Of a stretch of DNA of 8,794 nucleotides, positions 6,708-8,794 are shown in pieces. Origin of the DNA: an uncultured Collinsella sp. (GTDB lineage: Bacteria > Actinomycetota > Coriobacteriia > Coriobacteriales > Coriobacteriaceae). The notes below the pieces were generated by a model. The model worked only from the letters and a program-made list of their open reading frames with translations. It was not told the origin of the DNA and did not search any database. Location of the stretch: NCBI GenBank assembly GCA_900754385.1, contig CAAECP010000224.1, forward strand, positions 1 to 8,794, in the 5' to 3' direction. The stretch's first letter is position 1. Every line of letters begins with the position of its first letter. The position numbers and the translations under genes were made by a program.

Positions 6708-6769
6708 TGTTGATTGGGGACAGACTTAAATGAGCGTTTTCACGCATTTAAGTCTGTCCCCAATCAACA
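6708..6769. repeat. 62-bp palindrome with perfect 25-bp arms (REP/MITE-like)
   Basis: Bases 6708-6732 are the exact reverse complement of 6745-6769, separated by a 12-base spacer (6733-6744). The arms contain GGGGACAGACTTAAATG and its complement. Perfect arms of this length are not expected by chance and no T tract follows, so this is not a typical terminator. It sits between the ftsH terminator and the aminotransferase promoter. It resembles short palindromic elements with a GGGGACAG core that I associate with IS200-like/RAYT transposases; that link is recalled and not tested. No transposase gene is in the window, so if mobile it would be non-autonomous. Confidence 0.85.
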
Positions 6770-6795
6770 TTGCTGCGGCACTTTGCTCGGCTAAA

Positions 6796-6804
6796 GCGTA
6801 CAAT
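6796..6804 (+). promoter_or_regulatory. Possible -10 region of the aminotransferase gene
   Basis: GCGTACAAT, with hexamer TACAAT at 6799-6804, lies 24 bases before the ATG. The same nine bases recur before the PHP gene at 8133-8141. No good -35 is visible at 17 bp; the right end of the palindrome (6769) is just 29 bp upstream, close to where -35 contacts would be. Confidence 0.5.
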
Positions 6805-6816
6805 AGCGCCTATGCG

Positions 6817-6823
6817 AAAGGGG
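6817..6823 (+). promoter_or_regulatory. Ribosome binding site of the aminotransferase gene
   Basis: AAAGGGG, with 5 bases before ATG 6829, decides the start. The open frame continues upstream to an ATG at 6730, but that codon lies in the palindrome, precedes the likely promoter and has no ribosome binding site. Confidence 0.85.
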
Positions 6824-6828
6824 AACAG

Positions 6829-8013
6829 ATGATCAACGAAACTATGTATGCTCGCGGTGCGGAAAGCTCCATCATCCGTGAGATTTTTAGCTATGGCCTT
6901 GAGCGCAAGGCGCAGATCGGTGCGGAAAACGTGTTCGATTTCTCGCTGGGCAACCCGAGCGTTCCGGCGCCCGCTGCCGTGGCGGAGTCCATCAAAAAGG
7001 CGCTTGAGCTGCCGAGTGACCAGTTGCACGGCTACACCCCCGCTCCGGGCCTGCCGCAATGTCGAGCAGCCGTCGCCGAATCGCTCAACCGCCGCTTTGG
7101 AACGAACTATGAGGGTAAGGACGTCTTTATGACGGTGGGTGCCGCGGCTTCGTTCACCTGCACGCTCAACGCCGTTACGAACCCGGGCGACGAGGTTATT
7201 GTTATCGCCCCGTACTTTCCGGAGTATCGCGTTTGGATTGAGAAGGCCGGCTGTACGTGTGTTGAGGCGCTCGCCGATGAAGATACGTTCCAGCTGAGCG
7301 TGGACAACGTGCTCAAGGCGATTACCGATAAGACGACTGCCGTCATCATCGACTCGCCCAACAATCCGACTGGTGCCGTATATACACGCAACACGCTGAC
7401 GCGACTGGCCAATGTTCTGCGCGAGGCCAACGCTCAGCGCGATCCCGAGAATCCGATTATGCTCATCTCGGATGAGCCGTACCGCGAGATCGTGTACGGT
7501 GCCGAGGTGCCTTGGGTGCCCTCGATCTACGAGCACACCATCGTGTGCTACTCGTATTCCAAGTCGCTGTCGCTGCCGGGTGAGCGCGTGGGGTGGATCT
7601 TGGTTCCCAACACCAATCCGCAGGCTGCCCGTCTGATGCCGGCTGTTGCGGGCGCTGCCCGTACGCTGGGTTTTGTATGCGCACCGGCACTCTTTCAGCG
7701 CGTGATCATCGATTGCATCGATGAGCCGAGTGATGTCGGGGCCTATGCCCGCAACCGCACGGCGCTCACCGATGCTTTGACGGACTACGGCTATACCTAT
7801 GTTGAGCCGGACGGTGCTTTCTACCTGTGGGTGAAGGCACTCGAGCCCGATGCGAATGCGTTTTGCGAGCGCGCAAAGAAGTATGAGTTGCTTGCGGTTC
7901 CCTCGGACAGCTTTGGTATGCCGGGTTGGTTCCGCCTGGGCTATTGCGTGAGCTACGAAACGATTGTCAATTCGCTACCCGCTTGGAAACAGTTGGCGGA
8001 CGAGTATCGTTAA
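6829..8013 (+). CDS. Class I/II PLP-dependent aminotransferase (AspB-like)
   Basis: A 394-aa fold-type I aminotransferase, probably a homodimeric cytoplasmic enzyme that moves an amino group between an amino acid and a 2-oxo acid. Visible motifs are FSLGNPSVPAP (38-48), the substrate-side GYTPAPG (68-74), NNPTG (178-182), which positions the cofactor, D215 and Y218 in ISDEPYREI (213-221), the Schiff-base lysine K245 in SYSKSLSLPGERVGW (242-256) with phosphate-binding R253, and R369 in WFRLGY, the likely carboxylate-binding arginine. These fit the large AspB/COG0436 group; substrate cannot be read from sequence, and aspartate, aromatic or alanine-type activity are all possible. It lies alone after the ftsH terminator and the 62-bp palindrome, with its own likely promoter. 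No biosynthetic neighbour gives a clue to its pathway. Confidence 0.93.
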   Translation: MINETMYARGAESSIIREIFSYGLERKAQIGAENVFDFSLGNPSVPAPAAVAESIKKALELPSDQLHGYTPAPGLPQCRAAVAESLNRRFGTNYEGKDVFMTVGAAASFTCTLNAVTNPGDEVIVIAPYFPEYRVWIEKAGCTCVEALADEDTFQLSVDNVLKAITDKTTAVIIDSPNNPTGAVYTRNTLTRLANVLREANAQRDPENPIMLISDEPYREIVYGAEVPWVPSIYEHTIVCYSYSKSLSLPGERVGWILVPNTNPQAARLMPAVAGAARTLGFVCAPALFQRVIIDCIDEPSDVGAYARNRTALTDALTDYGYTYVEPDGAFYLWVKALEPDANAFCERAKKYELLAVPSDSFGMPGWFRLGYCVSYETIVNSLPAWKQLADEYR

Positions 8014-8047
8014 AAGTAAAGCGCTCTGCCTACAATGTTTTACGTGA

Positions 8048-8078
8048 AACGGGGTTTGGTGTTAAGCCGGACCCCGTT
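8048..8078 (+). terminator. Stem-loop after the aminotransferase gene (weak terminator candidate)
   Basis: AACGGGGT (8048-8055) pairs perfectly with ACCCCGTT (8071-8078). Two wobble and two GC pairs extend it inward to a 7-base loop (TGTTAAG). It lies 35 bases after the aminotransferase stop codon, where a terminator is expected, but no T tract follows. It may be an atypical terminator, an mRNA-stabilising hairpin or a regulatory leader structure. Confidence 0.4.
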
Positions 8079-8111
8079 GTCATGGACGTTGTGTCTTTGG
8101 GATGGAGTGGT

Positions 8112-8141
8112 TTTACGACTATCGAAGGCTATGCGTACAAT
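8112..8141 (+). promoter_or_regulatory. Promoter of the PHP-domain gene
   Basis: TTTACG (8112-8117, four of six bases match TTGACA) and TACAAT (8136-8141, five of six match TATAAT) are separated by 18 bp. The -10 is 37 bases before the ATG, suggesting a short leader. The GCGTACAAT block is identical to that before the aminotransferase gene. Confidence 0.6.
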
Positions 8142-8178
8142 GAATATAAGCGACGGCCGTGCCAGATAAGGAGACCTG

Positions 8179-8794
8179 ATGCCCTACCTGCTTTCTTGTG
8201 ACATTCATACCCATACGATGTTCTCTGCGCATGCATATTCGACCATTGAGGAGAATGTGTACTGGGCGGCAGAGCGTGGCCTGCAGGTGCTCGGATCTGC
8301 CGACCATCTGAGCTCTATGGTTACGGCTTGCCCCAACGACCTGCGCAGTTTCCAGTTCTTTATTAACCAGGATATCTGGCCGCGCATTTGGAGCGGCGTG
8401 CTGGTGCTTCGCGGCGCCGAGGCCGATATCGTTTCGCTGGACGGAAGCCTGTTTGGCGGGGACATTCCCGTTTCGTTCGATATTGCCGGTGATTCGTACA
8501 GTCACCAGCATTCGCTGTTCGATTTGGTGACGCGCAATTTGGATTATTTGGTGGCAAGCGTGCATAATCCGCAGTTTGCCGAAGGCGCGACGCTCGCGCA
8601 GACGACCGAGATGTACATCAATGCCCTGGAGCACCCCAAGGTGTTCATGTTGGGGCATACGGGTCGTTCGGGCGTACCGTTCGATATCGATGAGGTGCTG
8701 TTGGCTGCCAAGGCCAAGCACAAGATTATCGAGATCAACAACCATAGTCTTGAACACGGTGTCGACACTGAGCATTGGGCCGTATGCCGCAAGA
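8179..8794 (+). CDS. PHP-domain phosphohydrolase, YcdX-like (3' end outside window)
   Basis: The first 205 residues of a PHP (polymerase and histidinol phosphatase) domain protein, a cytoplasmic metal-dependent phosphoesterase of the YcdX type; physiological substrate unknown. ATG 8179 follows AAGGAG with a 5-base gap. Candidate metal ligands are H10 and H12 (DIHTHT), H18 (SAHAYST), H43 (SADH), E81 (RGAEAD), H129 (ASVHNP) and H160 (LGHTG). FFINQDIWPRIWSGVLVLRG (60-79) and IIEINNHS (183-190) match YcdX-type sequences as I recall them. The final Asp/His ligands of the family would lie beyond the window edge. The spacing E81 to H129 is 48 residues, against roughly 28 in the E. coli protein from memory, so about 20 residues are inserted, including GDSYSHQHS (104-112). 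It has its own promoter and no visible partner gene. Confidence 0.88.
   Translation, partial: MPYLLSCDIHTHTMFSAHAYSTIEENVYWAAERGLQVLGSADHLSSMVTACPNDLRSFQFFINQDIWPRIWSGVLVLRGAEADIVSLDGSLFGGDIPVSFDIAGDSYSHQHSLFDLVTRNLDYLVASVHNPQFAEGATLAQTTEMYINALEHPKVFMLGHTGRSGVPFDIDEVLLAAKAKHKIIEINNHSLEHGVDTEHWAVCRK

Noticed and set aside
4378..6747. A 789-codon open frame on the minus strand opposite ftsH and the end of hpt
   Set aside because: It lies antisense to two clearly real genes, has no family motifs and begins in the palindrome. Stop-free antisense frames are common opposite GC-rich genes with strong codon bias.
6730..6828. Upstream extension of the aminotransferase from ATG 6730
   Set aside because: The added segment is encoded by the palindrome and promoter DNA, and a good ribosome binding site precedes ATG 6829.
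8035..8169. A 44-codon open frame between the aminotransferase and PHP genes
   Set aside because: It has no ribosome binding site, spans a hairpin and a promoter, ends in the ribosome binding site of the next gene, and its translation shows no recognisable pattern.
7926..8201. A 91-codon plus-strand frame overlapping the aminotransferase end and the PHP start
   Set aside because: It overlaps two well-supported genes in another frame and has no ribosome binding site.
1..8794. CRISPR array, tRNA, rRNA, toxin-antitoxin or phage-defence module
   Set aside because: No regularly spaced direct repeats, tRNA-like folds, rRNA sequence or recognisable defence proteins are visible on either strand.

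Overview
The window looks like chromosomal housekeeping DNA from a fairly GC-rich, Gram-positive-type bacterium. The pattern fits an actinobacterial anaerobe of the Coriobacteriia (Collinsella-like): GC-rich codon use, strong AGGAGG-type ribosome binding sites, TACAAT-type -10 boxes and a tilS-hpt-ftsH cluster. The taxon is an inference from style and gene order and was not tested by a search.

Layout from left to right. Positions 1-85 are the tail of an upstream transcription unit with a strong intrinsic terminator. Positions 150-617 (minus) encode an unrecognised 155-aa protein with a C-terminal membrane anchor, in DNA that is visibly more AT-rich than the rest. An AT-rich divergent intergenic region with several small repeats leads to an Hsp20 small heat-shock protein (895-1326, plus). 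A long hairpin that should terminate in both directions separates hsp20 from a convergent YycJ/WalJ-family metallo-beta-lactamase-fold hydrolase (1409-2218, minus). That gene is divergent from tilS (2267-3805), which is followed by hpt (3954-4502) and ftsH (4504-6639), then a GAAA-capped terminator. Next come a 62-bp palindrome with perfect 25-bp arms, a class I/II PLP-dependent aminotransferase (6829-8013) and the start of a YcdX-like PHP-domain phosphohydrolase (8179 to the window end, incomplete).

How the genes fit together. tilS, hpt and ftsH form the conserved tRNA-modification / purine-salvage / membrane-protease cluster known from many Gram-positive bacteria. Here hpt has its own likely extended -10 promoter, and hpt and ftsH are only one base apart. 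Hsp20 and FtsH are both protein-quality-control factors but lie in separate transcription units. The aminotransferase and the PHP protein appear to be separately promoted metabolic genes.

I see no CRISPR array, rRNA, tRNA, phage gene or complete insertion sequence. The least explained items are the 62-bp palindrome before the aminotransferase, the AT-rich membrane-anchored orphan with the repeat-rich region beside it, and sequence departures in TilS and the PHP protein. I did not find convincing evidence for an undescribed multi-gene system.
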